A stretch of 64,000 nucleotides of DNA, from positions 1-64,000 of the forward strand of contig JBAYRL010000007.1 of assembly GCA_041676705.1 (NCBI GenBank), given 5' to 3'. The translations under genes and the position numbers were made by a program. The notes beneath the pieces are model-generated. The model made no database searches, was not told where the DNA came from, and saw only the letters and a program-made list of their open reading frames with translations. The DNA comes from Acidimicrobiia bacterium. GTDB taxonomy: Bacteria; Actinomycetota; Acidimicrobiia; Acidimicrobiales; SKKL01. The stretch's first letter is position 1, and each line of letters opens with the position of its first letter. Shown here one piece after another: positions 51,770-61,067 of the stretch.

Positions 51770-53470
51770 CTAGGTAGCGCTGAATAGTTTCGAAAATTCG
51801 GTACTTGGCAGGGGAGGACTGAAGAGGAAACCTTGGCCGAAACCAGTACCGAGAGCACGTAGAATGCTGGCCTGTTCCTCGGTTTCAATGCCTTCGGCTA
51901 CCCACAACAAACCAAGGTCGGCGGCCAGGGAAGTAACGGCGCGGATAATGGCCGCGCTGTTGGAGTCGTAGGTAATTTTGGCTACGAAAGATTGGTCGAT
52001 TTTCAGGCGAGTAATCGGCAAACGCTGCAAATAGGTGAGTGACGAGTAGCCGGTACCGAAGTCATCTAGAGCAATTTGTACACCGGCTTCGCGTAGCGCC
52101 ACGAAGCGTGCGGTGGCGGCGGGCCCGGCGTCTAAAAGCGTGCTCTCGGTGAGCTCCAGGGTTAAGGCCTCGGGTGGCAAATGTGAATTCTCAAGTGCCT
52201 CTAAGACCACGTCGATTAGGTTGGTTTGGTCCGCTTGGCGAGCCGAAATGTTCACCGATAGACCAAGAGGCCGGTTTGTTAGCGAACGGAGCTGAGCCAC
52301 GTACTGAGAAGCTTCTCGTAAGACCTTTTCTCCCATGGGCACAATTAATCCCGAGCGTTCGGCTAGCGGAATGAAGGTGTCTGGCGGAACCAAACTACCA
52401 TCATCGTTACGTAATCGCGTTAATGTCTCGACACCGATAATAGAATTATCAACCAAAGATACAATGGGTTGATAATGCAATACTAGGCTGCTATTTTCAA
52501 TAGCGTTTCGCAATAAAGTTTCGGTCTCCCAGTTCCGATCGTTAGCTGCTCGTAGCTGCGCGTTATAAACCATGACTTGGCTCTTGCCGTCTCGTTTGCA
52601 CTGATAAGCCGCCGCATCAGCTTGTTGCAGCCGCTCAAGCCCCGATTTAGCTGGGATTGATCCGTCGCTTATCCCTATGGAAGCGCTAATATACACACCG
52701 CCATCGGAGGTCTCAACCGGCAGTCTCAGAGTCGTTTGGATGCGCTCGATCAAATGGCTCTCGGGCGTAGAGCATACGTGTGGATTAAGGCATATTATTG
52801 CGAATTCATCGCCTCCAACACGAGCTACTATGTCGCCCTCCATCGACACGTTGCACAGTCTTTTAGCTACTTCTATTAGAATTTCATCGCCCACGAGATG
52901 ACCGTGATAATCGTTAATTGCGCCAAGGCCATCAAGATCTAAAAACATAACGGCGTAGCAAGCATCACCTAATGTGCTGAGCTCGGCCAACAGGCGGGCG
53001 CGGCTAGACAAGCCGGTTAGAGGATCTTTACGGGCTGCTTCGGCGAAATGTTGAGCTAGTGAGTTGTCGTATCCGCTAAGAGGACTTACAACGGAGACCC
53101 AGCCACATAACTCATCTTGCTCACGTACCACGAAGGTAACCACCCGGGTGCTTACCAGCGTGCCGTTTCGTTTAATAAAACGGCGAATCGCTACGTTCTT
53201 TTCAACTTTGCCCTCGCGCAGTAGCTCTGTGCCCTGGGCTATTGAACCCTGATCATCGTGGTCAACTAGGCTCACCAAAGGGCGTCCAAGCAGCTCGCTT
53301 GCTTCATAGTCGAGCATGCTGGCCAATTGGTCGTTTACGGTGGTTATGCAGCCGTCAGCATCGGAAAAAACCTGGCCAAATGGGGCGTAATCGAAAACAC
53401 CCCAAAATCGGGAAGCATGCCGGTCAGGGCCAGAAAACATGTTGTCAGCTCGGTTGAGTTTGTGGCACAT
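51770..53470 (-). CDS. PAS-GGDEF-EAL cyclic-di-GMP turnover protein
   Basis: A 566-residue soluble protein: PAS domain (about 25-130), GGDEF domain with intact RVGGDEFAI (219-223), and EAL domain (about 322-560). The EAL signature reads ETL, but NISARQ, LTLELTES, DDFGTGYSS, KIDQSF, AEGIETEEQ and GQGFLFSPP keep the usual metal and catalytic residues. The inhibitory RxxD site ahead of GGDEF is absent (MEGD). Both synthesis and hydrolysis of c-di-GMP are thus possible, with the PAS domain sensing the signal. Start ATG 53470; an ATG ten residues in is possible. Confidence 0.92.
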   Translation of the reverse strand: MCHKLNRADNMFSGPDRHASRFWGVFDYAPFGQVFSDADGCITTVNDQLASMLDYEASELLGRPLVSLVDHDDQGSIAQGTELLREGKVEKNVAIRRFIKRNGTLVSTRVVTFVVREQDELCGWVSVVSPLSGYDNSLAQHFAEAARKDPLTGLSSRARLLAELSTLGDACYAVMFLDLDGLGAINDYHGHLVGDEILIEVAKRLCNVSMEGDIVARVGGDEFAIICLNPHVCSTPESHLIERIQTTLRLPVETSDGGVYISASIGISDGSIPAKSGLERLQQADAAAYQCKRDGKSQVMVYNAQLRAANDRNWETETLLRNAIENSSLVLHYQPIVSLVDNSIIGVETLTRLRNDDGSLVPPDTFIPLAERSGLIVPMGEKVLREASQYVAQLRSLTNRPLGLSVNISARQADQTNLIDVVLEALENSHLPPEALTLELTESTLLDAGPAATARFVALREAGVQIALDDFGTGYSSLTYLQRLPITRLKIDQSFVAKITYDSNSAAIIRAVTSLAADLGLLWVAEGIETEEQASILRALGTGFGQGFLFSPPLPSTEFSKLFSAT

Positions 53471-53629
53471 GGCCGTGGCAGCTCTCTATCTATCAGCCAG
53501 CATTCGGGCCTATTACGGGAAAGTCCGATGCCACGTAAGTTATTAATGCGCTATTCAACCTGATTTACAGGGCCTTTTGACATGTTCACACTGTGAAAAG
53601 CGTAACGTTAGTGCCGCGCAAAGCTTAAG

Positions 53630-53701
53630 CGCCCTCGGCAGGACTCGAACCTGCGCACACGCCTCCGGAGGGCGATGCTCTATCCGCTGAGCTACGAGGG
53701 C
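53630..53701 (-). tRNA. tRNA-Arg (CCG)
   Basis: Minus-strand cloverleaf: acceptor GCCCTCG/CGAGGGC, D arm GCTC...GAGC, anticodon stem TCGCC/GGCGT around loop CTCCGGA (anticodon CCG), T arm GCAGG/CCTGC with TTCGAGT. The first anticodon-stem pair is a U-U mismatch. CCA is not encoded. The 5' end lies 15 bases from the argS ATG on the other strand. Confidence 0.93.
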
Positions 53702-53716
53702 TGGGCGTATACCATT

Positions 53717-55384
53717 ATGGCACGTAAGCTTTCGAGTCCCCGCCCTCGAACGAGAGAGAATCTTTTGATACGAGACAACCTGGCTGAAAATCTCCGTTCT
53801 GTGCTAGTTGCGCTTGAGATTGAACCATTACCAACCGCTATTCATTTGGAACAACCTGCCAATCGTGAGAACGGCGATTGGTCATCAAACGTGGCTTTAG
53901 CTACTGCCAAGAAGGCCGGGTGGAACCCTCGTGAGCTGGCCACAAAAATCGCTGAGGCCTTGAACGCGAAACTGCCTACCCACGTGCAACGGGTGGAGAT
54001 TGCTGGGCCTGGGTTCATCAACTTTTATCTAGCCAACAGCTGGTTGCATGAAGTGTTAGGCAACGTGATTGCTGCCGGTACCGAGGCATACGCCCGTCCA
54101 AATATAGGCGATGGTCGTAGCGTGCAGCTTGAGTTTGTGAGTGCCAACCCCACAGGGCCATTACACGTAGGTAATGGCTGGTGGTGCGCTTATGGTGATG
54201 CGCTGGCGCGAGTGATGGATCGCTGTGGCTATGAGGTGCGGCGCGAATACTACGTGAATGACACTGGTGGACAGGTGCGTCGCTTAGGGGAAAGCTTGCT
54301 GGCCCGCAGGCGCGGTGAAGAGGTTCCCGAAGGTGGCTATCCCGGTCAGTATGTGGCTGACTTAGCAGCCGAATACTCTGGGGCTGAAGATGTGGTGGAA
54401 GCGGGCCGATTCGCGGCCGAACACATATTGGTAAACATCAAAGAAACGCTGGCGTCGCTAGACATTCACTTCGACGAATGGTTTAGCCAGGCTTCCATTG
54501 AAGAGTCGCCCGCCATGGACGAAACGCTGGGTGCGCTACGTGAAAGTGGCCTTATTTTTGAGCGTGATGGTGCCACTTGGTTACGTACCGGCGAATTTGG
54601 CGATCCCCGTGAGGAGCGGGTGATTAAAAAGTCGGCTGATGAAGGTGGCGATTACACCTATTTGGCCGGAGATATTGCCTATCATCGCAACAAGTTCGAA
54701 ACTCGTGGCTTTGATCATGTGATCGACGTTTGGGGTGCCGACCACCACGGACAAGTCGCCAGTCTTCGTGCAGGCGTGGCTGCACTTGGCATCGACCCAG
54801 CCCGCCTCGAAGTTCGTTTGGGTCAAATGATTTCACTGACTTCGGGCAAAATGTCGAAGCGAGCTGGCAACACCATTGATTTGTCGGACTTGATTGCTGA
54901 TATCGGAGCCGACGCCACCCGTTTCTTAAGCTTGATCGGTTCGATTGATCAGGCCACCACGGTAGATCTCGATCAGGTGCGCAGCGCTACCATGGAAAAC
55001 CCGGTTTTCTATGTTCAGTATGCGCATGCCCGTATTCACTCCATTCGGGCTGTGGCTGCCGAGCGAGGTGTAGAGCGGAAACCCTTGGATGAAGTTGACC
55101 TGTCGATTCTGAACCACGACCGCGAACTTGATCTGCTGCGGACACTATTCGAACTGCCCGATATTTTGACCACCGCCTGTAACGATCGGGCCCCCCACCG
55201 TGTAACGGTATGGCTGCGTGAACTAGCCGGTCGTTTCCACCGTTTCTACCACGATTGTTACGTGATTGGTGACGATGTACCCGCCGAGTTGACCCAAGCT
55301 CGCCTGTGGTTAGTGGAAGCTACCCGAGTTGGATTGGTGATCGGATTTGGCCTTTTGGGTGTTAGCGCGCCGGAGTCAATGTGA
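53717..55384 (+). CDS. argS: Arginyl-tRNA synthetase
   Basis: A 555-residue class I synthetase charging tRNA-Arg. The N-terminal Add-1 domain (IRDNLAENLRSVLVALEIEP), the HIGH motif as PTGPLHVGNGWWCAYGDALA, the KMSK motif GKMSKRAGNT and the C-terminal anticodon-binding domain (VTVWLRELAGRFHRFYHDCY) are present. ATG 53717 adds 16 basic residues; TTG 53765 (LIRDNLAENL), with AGAGAGAA upstream, matches the usual ArgS start better. The longer open frame from 53675 runs through the divergent tRNA-Arg and is not credible. First gene of the argS-lysA-hom-thrC cluster. Confidence 0.95.
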   Translation: MARKLSSPRPRTRENLLIRDNLAENLRSVLVALEIEPLPTAIHLEQPANRENGDWSSNVALATAKKAGWNPRELATKIAEALNAKLPTHVQRVEIAGPGFINFYLANSWLHEVLGNVIAAGTEAYARPNIGDGRSVQLEFVSANPTGPLHVGNGWWCAYGDALARVMDRCGYEVRREYYVNDTGGQVRRLGESLLARRRGEEVPEGGYPGQYVADLAAEYSGAEDVVEAGRFAAEHILVNIKETLASLDIHFDEWFSQASIEESPAMDETLGALRESGLIFERDGATWLRTGEFGDPREERVIKKSADEGGDYTYLAGDIAYHRNKFETRGFDHVIDVWGADHHGQVASLRAGVAALGIDPARLEVRLGQMISLTSGKMSKRAGNTIDLSDLIADIGADATRFLSLIGSIDQATTVDLDQVRSATMENPVFYVQYAHARIHSIRAVAAERGVERKPLDEVDLSILNHDRELDLLRTLFELPDILTTACNDRAPHRVTVWLRELAGRFHRFYHDCYVIGDDVPAELTQARLWLVEATRVGLVIGFGLLGVSAPESM

Positions 55385-56679
55385 ATCCCATTCCCGCAGC
55401 ACAAACTGGGCGCGGTCCAATTCCGTTTCGTCTCTTACCCGACACCGCCGCTATTGAAACCGATGGCATGTTGTCGATTGGGGGCTGTCGTCTAGACGAA
55501 TTGGTGGCCGAGTTTGGTACCCCGGTCTTTATTTACGATGAAGCCCATTTGCGGGCCCGTGCCCGTGAGGCGGTGAGCGCCTTTGGAGATGGCGTGGCGT
55601 ATGCCGCCAAGGCTTTTTTGTGCAAGGCCATGGCACAGCTAGCTCATGAAGAAGGCTTGCATATCGATGTTGCTACCGGCGGAGAACTACAGGTAGCTCT
55701 GGCGGCTGGGGTGCCAGCCTCACGCCTAGTACTACATGGCAACAACAAGTCAACCGCCGAGCTGGCTATGGCCATGGCTGAAGGTGTGGGCCGCATCGTC
55801 ATTGATTCCTTTGATGAGATGGACCGTATTGAGGCTTTGGTGGCTGCGGGTGCAACCCCACCGGCGGTGTTGATTCGCATAACGCCAGGCATCGAGGCGC
55901 ACACCCATGAGTTCGTACAAACCGGCCAAGACGATTCCAAGTTTGGCTTCGGCTTAGCCTCGGGCGCTGCTCATGAGGCTTTAGCTCGGGCTAAAGCCTT
56001 ACCGGCCTACAATTTGGTGGGCACACACATGCACATCGGCAGCCAGGTTTTTGCGGTCGATTCTTTCCACAAAGCGGTGGCCTTGTTGGCCCCCACCATC
56101 AACGAATTCGGTTTGCCCGAGTTCTCGGTGGGTGGAGGTTTGGGCGTGGCTTATGTTGAGGAGGAAACGTCGAGCACCATTACCGAATGGGGGGCAGCAA
56201 TTACCAGCGCCTGTCGAGAAGCTGGCATAACAGCTTCGGTGAATGCCGAGCCGGGACGCTCAATCGTGGCGGCGGCCGCGGTCACAGCCTACACCGTGGG
56301 CACCATCAAAGAACTCCCCGGAATTCGCACTTACCTAGCTGTTGATGGCGGCATGAGCGACAACCCGCGGCCGGTGCTTTATGGCTCGGGCTACGAGACG
56401 TTTCTGGCTCGTTCGCCCTTGGCAGCCCGTGAGCGGGCGGTGCGAGTAGTCGGCAAGCACTGTGAAAGTGGCGATGTGCTGGTGAAGGAAGGCTTTGTGC
56501 CCACCGATGTTGCAGTCGATGACATTCTAGTAACCCCGGTCACTGGTGCCTATGGCCATTCGATGGGTTCCAACTACAACAAGGTTCTACGCCCGCCGGT
56601 GGTGTTTGTGGCCGACGGGAAGGCTCGTTTGGTGGTACGTCGTGAAACCTACGACGACTTGCTAAAGCTCGATTTGTAA
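55381..56679 (+). CDS. lysA: Diaminopimelate decarboxylase
   Basis: A 432-residue fold-III PLP enzyme making lysine from meso-diaminopimelate. The PLP lysine is in VAYAAKAFLCKAMAQ; HIDVATGGELQ, the glycine loop EFSVGGGLGVAY, EPGRSIV, KHCESGDVLV and GAYGHSMGSNYNK complete the active sites. Start GTG 55381 overlaps the argS stop by four bases. Confidence 0.95.
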   Translation: MNPIPAAQTGRGPIPFRLLPDTAAIETDGMLSIGGCRLDELVAEFGTPVFIYDEAHLRARAREAVSAFGDGVAYAAKAFLCKAMAQLAHEEGLHIDVATGGELQVALAAGVPASRLVLHGNNKSTAELAMAMAEGVGRIVIDSFDEMDRIEALVAAGATPPAVLIRITPGIEAHTHEFVQTGQDDSKFGFGLASGAAHEALARAKALPAYNLVGTHMHIGSQVFAVDSFHKAVALLAPTINEFGLPEFSVGGGLGVAYVEEETSSTITEWGAAITSACREAGITASVNAEPGRSIVAAAAVTAYTVGTIKELPGIRTYLAVDGGMSDNPRPVLYGSGYETFLARSPLAARERAVRVVGKHCESGDVLVKEGFVPTDVAVDDILVTPVTGAYGHSMGSNYNKVLRPPVVFVADGKARLVVRRETYDDLLKLDL

Positions 56680-56709
56680 TGGGTAAATGCCCCTCGGGGC
56701 TCGACTAAC

Positions 56710-58053
56710 GTGGAAGATATGGAAGCGTCATTGGTGCGTATTGGTGTGTTGGGCGCGGGCAACGTTGGTGCTGCCTTTGTGGGTTTGGTCAACGACCGCC
56801 GCGAGACTATTGCCAAACGCCATGGCGTTGACTTGGAAATTACTCAGGTCGCGGTGCGCAATTTGTCGCGGGAGCGTGGGGTGAGCATCGATGCCGAACT
56901 ACTGACCCACGACGCCGAGGCCGTAGTCAATGACCCCAATATCGATTTGGTAGTGGAGCTAATTGGTGGCATTGAGCCCGCCCGAACTTTGGTCACCGAA
57001 GCACTAGTCGCCCACAAGCCGGTGGTGAGCGCCAACAAAGAACTTTTGGCTAATTATGGTGCCGAGTTGATGAAACTGGCCCATGACGCTGGGGTTGACC
57101 TGCTTTTTGAAGCCGCTGTGGCTGGTGGCATTCCACTCATCCGACCCTTGCAGCGTTCGTTAGCTGGTGAAGACATCACCCGTGTTATGGGCATTGTGAA
57201 TGGCACTACCAACTACGTGCTAACCCGTATGACCGAAGAAGGCAGCACGTTTGCCGAAGCTGTGGCCGAGGCCCAAGCGTTGGGTTATGCCGAACGTGAC
57301 CCAACCGCCGATGTGGAAGGCTTTGACGCAGGGGCAAAAGCAGCAATATTGGCTTCGATTGCCTTTGGGGCCGATGTGGTGGCAGGTGATGTCTATCGCG
57401 AAGGCATTACCGACATCACCCCTGATGACTTGGCTTTTGCGGCTCGGTTAGGTTACGTAGTGAAGCTGTTGGCTATTGCAGAACGCTTCGACACCAAAGA
57501 GGGCCCCGAAATCGCGGTGCGGGTCCATCCTGCAATGTTGCCGGTCCACCATCCGCTGGCATCGGTGCGTGATTCGTTCAACGCCGTCTTTGTGGAAGGT
57601 GAAACCGTTGGCGAGTTGATGTTCTACGGGCGTGGGGCTGGTGGCAATCCCACTGCTTCAGCTGTTTTGGGTGACGTTATCGACGCCGCCGTGAATTGTC
57701 GCACTGGAAAACGAGCAATTCAATCGCAAACCAGCGAGTTCAAGATTCGGCCAATCGACGCTATGCACACCCAGTACTACGTCAACATTTATGTAGCCGA
57801 CCGCCCTGGAGTGTTGGCGGCTGTTGCCGGTGTTTTTGGTGCTCATAACGTGTCGATTCGTTCCATGGAACAGTGTGGTTATGGCGAAGAGGCCCGTTTG
57901 GTTTTCATTACCCACGACGCTAGTGAAGCTGCCGTTCAGCAGACTCTTACCGAGGTGCGTGAACTCGATTCTGTTCTACGGGTAGTGAGCGTGCTGCGGG
58001 TAATTGATCATGATGAAGAGCCCACCGCGCAAAATCGGCAGGAAGAAAACTAA
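56710..58053 (+). CDS. hom: Homoserine dehydrogenase
   Basis: A 447-residue enzyme reducing aspartate semialdehyde to homoserine. N-terminal Rossmann motif IGVLGAGNVGAAFVGLVNDR, ANKELLANYGAEL, GGIPLIRPLQRSLAGEDITR, MGIVNGTTNYVLTRM and the catalytic AQALGYAERDPTADVEGFDA are clear; a C-terminal ACT domain (YYVNIYVADRPGVLAAVAGV) is the threonine feedback site. Start GTG 56710, with ATG 56719 as alternative. Confidence 0.95.
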   Translation: MEDMEASLVRIGVLGAGNVGAAFVGLVNDRRETIAKRHGVDLEITQVAVRNLSRERGVSIDAELLTHDAEAVVNDPNIDLVVELIGGIEPARTLVTEALVAHKPVVSANKELLANYGAELMKLAHDAGVDLLFEAAVAGGIPLIRPLQRSLAGEDITRVMGIVNGTTNYVLTRMTEEGSTFAEAVAEAQALGYAERDPTADVEGFDAGAKAAILASIAFGADVVAGDVYREGITDITPDDLAFAARLGYVVKLLAIAERFDTKEGPEIAVRVHPAMLPVHHPLASVRDSFNAVFVEGETVGELMFYGRGAGGNPTASAVLGDVIDAAVNCRTGKRAIQSQTSEFKIRPIDAMHTQYYVNIYVADRPGVLAAVAGVFGAHNVSIRSMEQCGYGEEARLVFITHDASEAAVQQTLTEVRELDSVLRVVSVLRVIDHDEEPTAQNRQEEN

Positions 58054-58054
58054 C

Positions 58055-59434
58055 GTGTCTATGCAATATCGAAGCAGCCGGGGTGTGGCACCGGTTTTGG
58101 GTTTCGCCGATGTTTTACTGGCTGGCTTAGCAAGCGATGGTGGCCTTTACGTGCCCGAGCGTTGGCCCGAATTATCTATCCCTGCGTCGGCTTCAACCTA
58201 CGCCGAGGTAGCCACGGCTGTTATGTATCCATTCGTGGAAGGCAGCATTCCTGAAGACGATTTTGCAGCCATGGTCGCCGATGCCTATTCCACATTTTCG
58301 CATCCTGAAGTGGTGCCTCTAATAGAGCTGGAACCTGGGCTTTATCTTCTAGAGCTTTTTCATGGGCCTACACTGGCTTTCAAAGACGTGGCCTTGCAGC
58401 TAGTTGGGCGCCTTTTTGACTATGAACTGGCCAAACGCGGTGAGCGGGTAACAATCGTTGGGGCCACTTCCGGCGACACTGGGGCCGCGGCTATTGAGGC
58501 TCTACGAGAACGAGAAGCTATCGACGTTGTAATTTTGCATCCCAAGGGCAAAGTGTCGGAGGTGCAGCGCCGTTTCATGACTTCGGTTGACGCCCCGAAT
58601 GTCAGAAATGTTGCCATTGAAGGCACTTTCGATGATGCCCAAGACATGGTGAAAGCTATGTTTGCCGACACCGAGTTCCGTCAAGCGCAGCGTTTGTCAG
58701 CGGTTAACTCCATCAACTTTGCTCGAGTAATGGCGCAAACGGTTTACTACGTGACAGCCCAACGTGCCTTGGCCCAGCCCGTCTCCTTCGCCGTGCCAAC
58801 CGGAAACTTTGGCAACGTTTACGCTGGTTATGGTGCTATGCGCATGGGTGTGCCCATTCGCCAGCTTGTTATTGGTTCCAACAGCAACGACATCCTGACC
58901 CGCACCTTAGCCACCGGAGAAATGGCTATGGGTGAAGTAGCCGCCACCCTCAGCCCGGCCATGGATATTCAGGTTTCCTCAAATTTTGAACGCCTAATTT
59001 TTGACATGCTCGATCACAACGGCGAAGCGGTGCAGGAGTTAATGGAACGTTTTCGTCTGGATCGCCGTGTGGTGCTGCCACCGGCCATGTTTGGCCGCTT
59101 TGCCGAAACGTTCAGCGGTTCACGGCTTGATGATCAAGAAACTTTGACCACCATGCGCGAGGTCTATGAGAGCACTGGCAAAATTATTGATCCTCATACT
59201 GCGGTGGGGGTGGGTGCCGCCAAGGCGCATCGGGGTGACGCCACTTCGCCCATGGTGGTGTTAGCCACCGCCCATCCTGCCAAGTTCCCCGAAGCGGTGA
59301 ACGAAGCGATCGGGGTGAAACCCGAGCTGCCCGAAGCAGTAGCTGACCTTTTTGATCGTCCCGAGCATTTGGACGAACTTCCTAACGATCTGGCCGCTAT
59401 AAAAACGTATGTGGCCAACTTCACGGCCCGTTAG
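58055..59434 (+). CDS. thrC: Threonine synthase (long, E. coli/Corynebacterium type)
   Basis: A 459-residue PLP enzyme converting O-phosphohomoserine to threonine. ELFHGPTLAFKDVALQLVGR holds the PLP lysine, GATSGDTGAAAIEAL the phosphate loop, and VLATAHPAKFPEAVNEAIG the conserved C-terminus. It belongs to the long threonine synthase class rather than the short class used by mycobacteria in the same gene order. GTG 58055 follows the hom stop by one base with GGAAGAAAA upstream; ATG 58061 is the alternative. Confidence 0.94.
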   Translation: MSMQYRSSRGVAPVLGFADVLLAGLASDGGLYVPERWPELSIPASASTYAEVATAVMYPFVEGSIPEDDFAAMVADAYSTFSHPEVVPLIELEPGLYLLELFHGPTLAFKDVALQLVGRLFDYELAKRGERVTIVGATSGDTGAAAIEALREREAIDVVILHPKGKVSEVQRRFMTSVDAPNVRNVAIEGTFDDAQDMVKAMFADTEFRQAQRLSAVNSINFARVMAQTVYYVTAQRALAQPVSFAVPTGNFGNVYAGYGAMRMGVPIRQLVIGSNSNDILTRTLATGEMAMGEVAATLSPAMDIQVSSNFERLIFDMLDHNGEAVQELMERFRLDRRVVLPPAMFGRFAETFSGSRLDDQETLTTMREVYESTGKIIDPHTAVGVGAAKAHRGDATSPMVVLATAHPAKFPEAVNEAIGVKPELPEAVADLFDRPEHLDELPNDLAAIKTYVANFTAR

Positions 59435-59448
59435 CGAGCGAGCCCATT

Positions 59449-59832
59449 GTGGCTGTGCTTGCTTTGCTAGCGGCTGTAGCTTTGGCCGCCATCTTTGTGT
59501 GGGCGGCCGTCGCCAAGCTGCGGGCCCCGGCTCGTACCAGTGACAGCTTTCGGGCGCTTCATTTACCAGTGCCTTTGCTGTTGTCTCGGGTTGTTCCAAT
59601 CGTCGAGTTGGTGGTGGCGGTGCTGTTGCTAGCCGTGCCAGCATTGGGCGCTCCGATGGCGTTCGTGCTGCTGGTCATCTTCAGCGCGTTCCTTGGCGCA
59701 CAGCTGCTCGGTGGCAACACGGCCCCTTGCGCCTGTTTTGGGCAGGCTACAGCCTCGCCACTTTCAAGCCGTGAATTGTGGCGGAATTTGGCTTTGGCCT
59801 GCCTGGCGATTATCGCTTGGTGGGGCAGTTAG
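59449..59832 (+). CDS. MauE/DoxX-like membrane protein
   Basis: A 127-residue, four-helix membrane protein (helices about 1-22, 45-63, 66-85, 108-125) with a CACFG motif (APCACFGQATASPLSSRELW), the pattern of MauE-type proteins linked to disulfide or redox maturation. It follows thrC by 14 bases and is probably co-transcribed, though no functional link to threonine synthesis is evident. GTG 59449 start. Confidence 0.82.
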   Translation: MAVLALLAAVALAAIFVWAAVAKLRAPARTSDSFRALHLPVPLLLSRVVPIVELVVAVLLLAVPALGAPMAFVLLVIFSAFLGAQLLGGNTAPCACFGQATASPLSSRELWRNLALACLAIIAWWGS

Positions 59833-59841
59833 ATTTTAGTG

Positions 59842-60999
59842 TTATTTGGCGCCGTCTAGCACCCCGGTGAAGCCAGCAGGTTCGTGGGGACCAAGCACCA
59901 GTTGTTCAAGTACACCTAGTCCAACTCGCTCACCCCAACGAGCGCGTACCAGCTGTTGAATGTGCACATTATGACGATCAAGTGGATCGAGGTCAGCCAC
60001 CGTCCAAGTTTCGTCTTCAACCACCAACTCGCCGTGCCAAACCCCGTGGTTCCACTTTGGGTGTAGGTAGCCCAGGCCACCCATTTGGAAAGTGACAATT
60101 GGTTCTAGCTCAATCACTTCTGCTTCACCTCGCCAGGGAATAAGCGTGATGGTCGCGCCAAGGGCTCTACGGGTGCCTGGTTCCCAATCGATGTGCCACT
60201 CGGCATCTTTCATCGATTCGCCGGCTCCTTGGGGTACCAAGACTGGAGCGGCGGGTGAGTCGAGCACCGGCAAGATAGTGCCCGAACGGTTCCAGGGTCG
60301 GCCGTCCGCATACTCGTTAGAGGCGAAATGGGTGCAGAAGTCGTCGAAGTTGAGCGGTGCCCAAAGCCAGAAAAATTGGGGCGGTCCGGCCGGTACGCCC
60401 CCAGCAGGTTCACCCACCGGGCGGATGCCCCAGGAACGGTCACGACAACCCAGCACTTTTTCGGGGTCAAGCAGCCAGGAATTATTGTCAACACTTAGGC
60501 TGCCGCTCCAAGAGCCCCATTGAGTTAGGCGGGTGTAATCAAAGACCACGCTGGTGCCAGAGTGCTGGGTAAAGCGGGGCTCTTCTTCGGCCGCCGTTCG
60601 CGCGGTGAAAACCAGGTCTGCTTCAAAACCGCGTTCCTGGTCGTTTACCACAATTCGGAAGGTTCGTAACGGTTCGATAATTTCGATCTTGATGGGCCCA
60701 ATCTGGGTTTCCGTGCGGTCATGGGGCATCCGCCCCGAGGCGTGCAGTGATCTTTGCTGGCCGCCCGCCAACACCGAGATTGAGGCGTCAATTACATGTC
60801 GGTTGGGGTAAAAGCCCATTGCAACAGCAAAAAACACTTCACCATCAGGCGTGTAGCCATTGAAAAAGTAACGATCGTAAGCGTTGCGACTGCCACCAAA
60901 AAAATGGGCTAGCGGTTCAGGCGTCTGATGAATCGGATAGTCATCTAATGGGTTAAGCACACCGGTAGCGTAGGCCGATTCGCCAGGCCATGCCCCCAA
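59842..60999 (-). CDS. Unidentified beta-rich protein (CrtC/hydroxyneurosporene-synthase-like repeat pattern)
   Basis: A protein of up to 385 residues with many Trp and beta-type stretches (DRYFFNGYTPDGEVFFAVAM, GSWSGSLSVDNNSWLLDPEK, RDRSWGIRPVG, FFWLWAPLNFDDFCTHFASN). RDRSWG and the double-barrel pattern recall CrtC/AttH-like lipocalin-type proteins often seen in steroid- and lipid-degrading actinobacteria, but I cannot assign it with certainty. Start is a TTG at 60999 without ribosome site; GTG 60960 is equally possible. It converges on the MauE gene and is divergent to the kinase-like gene. Confidence 0.75.
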   Translation of the reverse strand: MGAWPGESAYATGVLNPLDDYPIHQTPEPLAHFFGGSRNAYDRYFFNGYTPDGEVFFAVAMGFYPNRHVIDASISVLAGGQQRSLHASGRMPHDRTETQIGPIKIEIIEPLRTFRIVVNDQERGFEADLVFTARTAAEEEPRFTQHSGTSVVFDYTRLTQWGSWSGSLSVDNNSWLLDPEKVLGCRDRSWGIRPVGEPAGGVPAGPPQFFWLWAPLNFDDFCTHFASNEYADGRPWNRSGTILPVLDSPAAPVLVPQGAGESMKDAEWHIDWEPGTRRALGATITLIPWRGEAEVIELEPIVTFQMGGLGYLHPKWNHGVWHGELVVEDETWTVADLDPLDRHNVHIQQLVRARWGERVGLGVLEQLVLGPHEPAGFTGVLDGAK

Positions 61000-61067
61000 A
61001 AGCCAAAACCACTTTGACTACAAAGGTGTGACCTACGCCTCACAAACTGCGCTAAGGTCAAGCGCCT

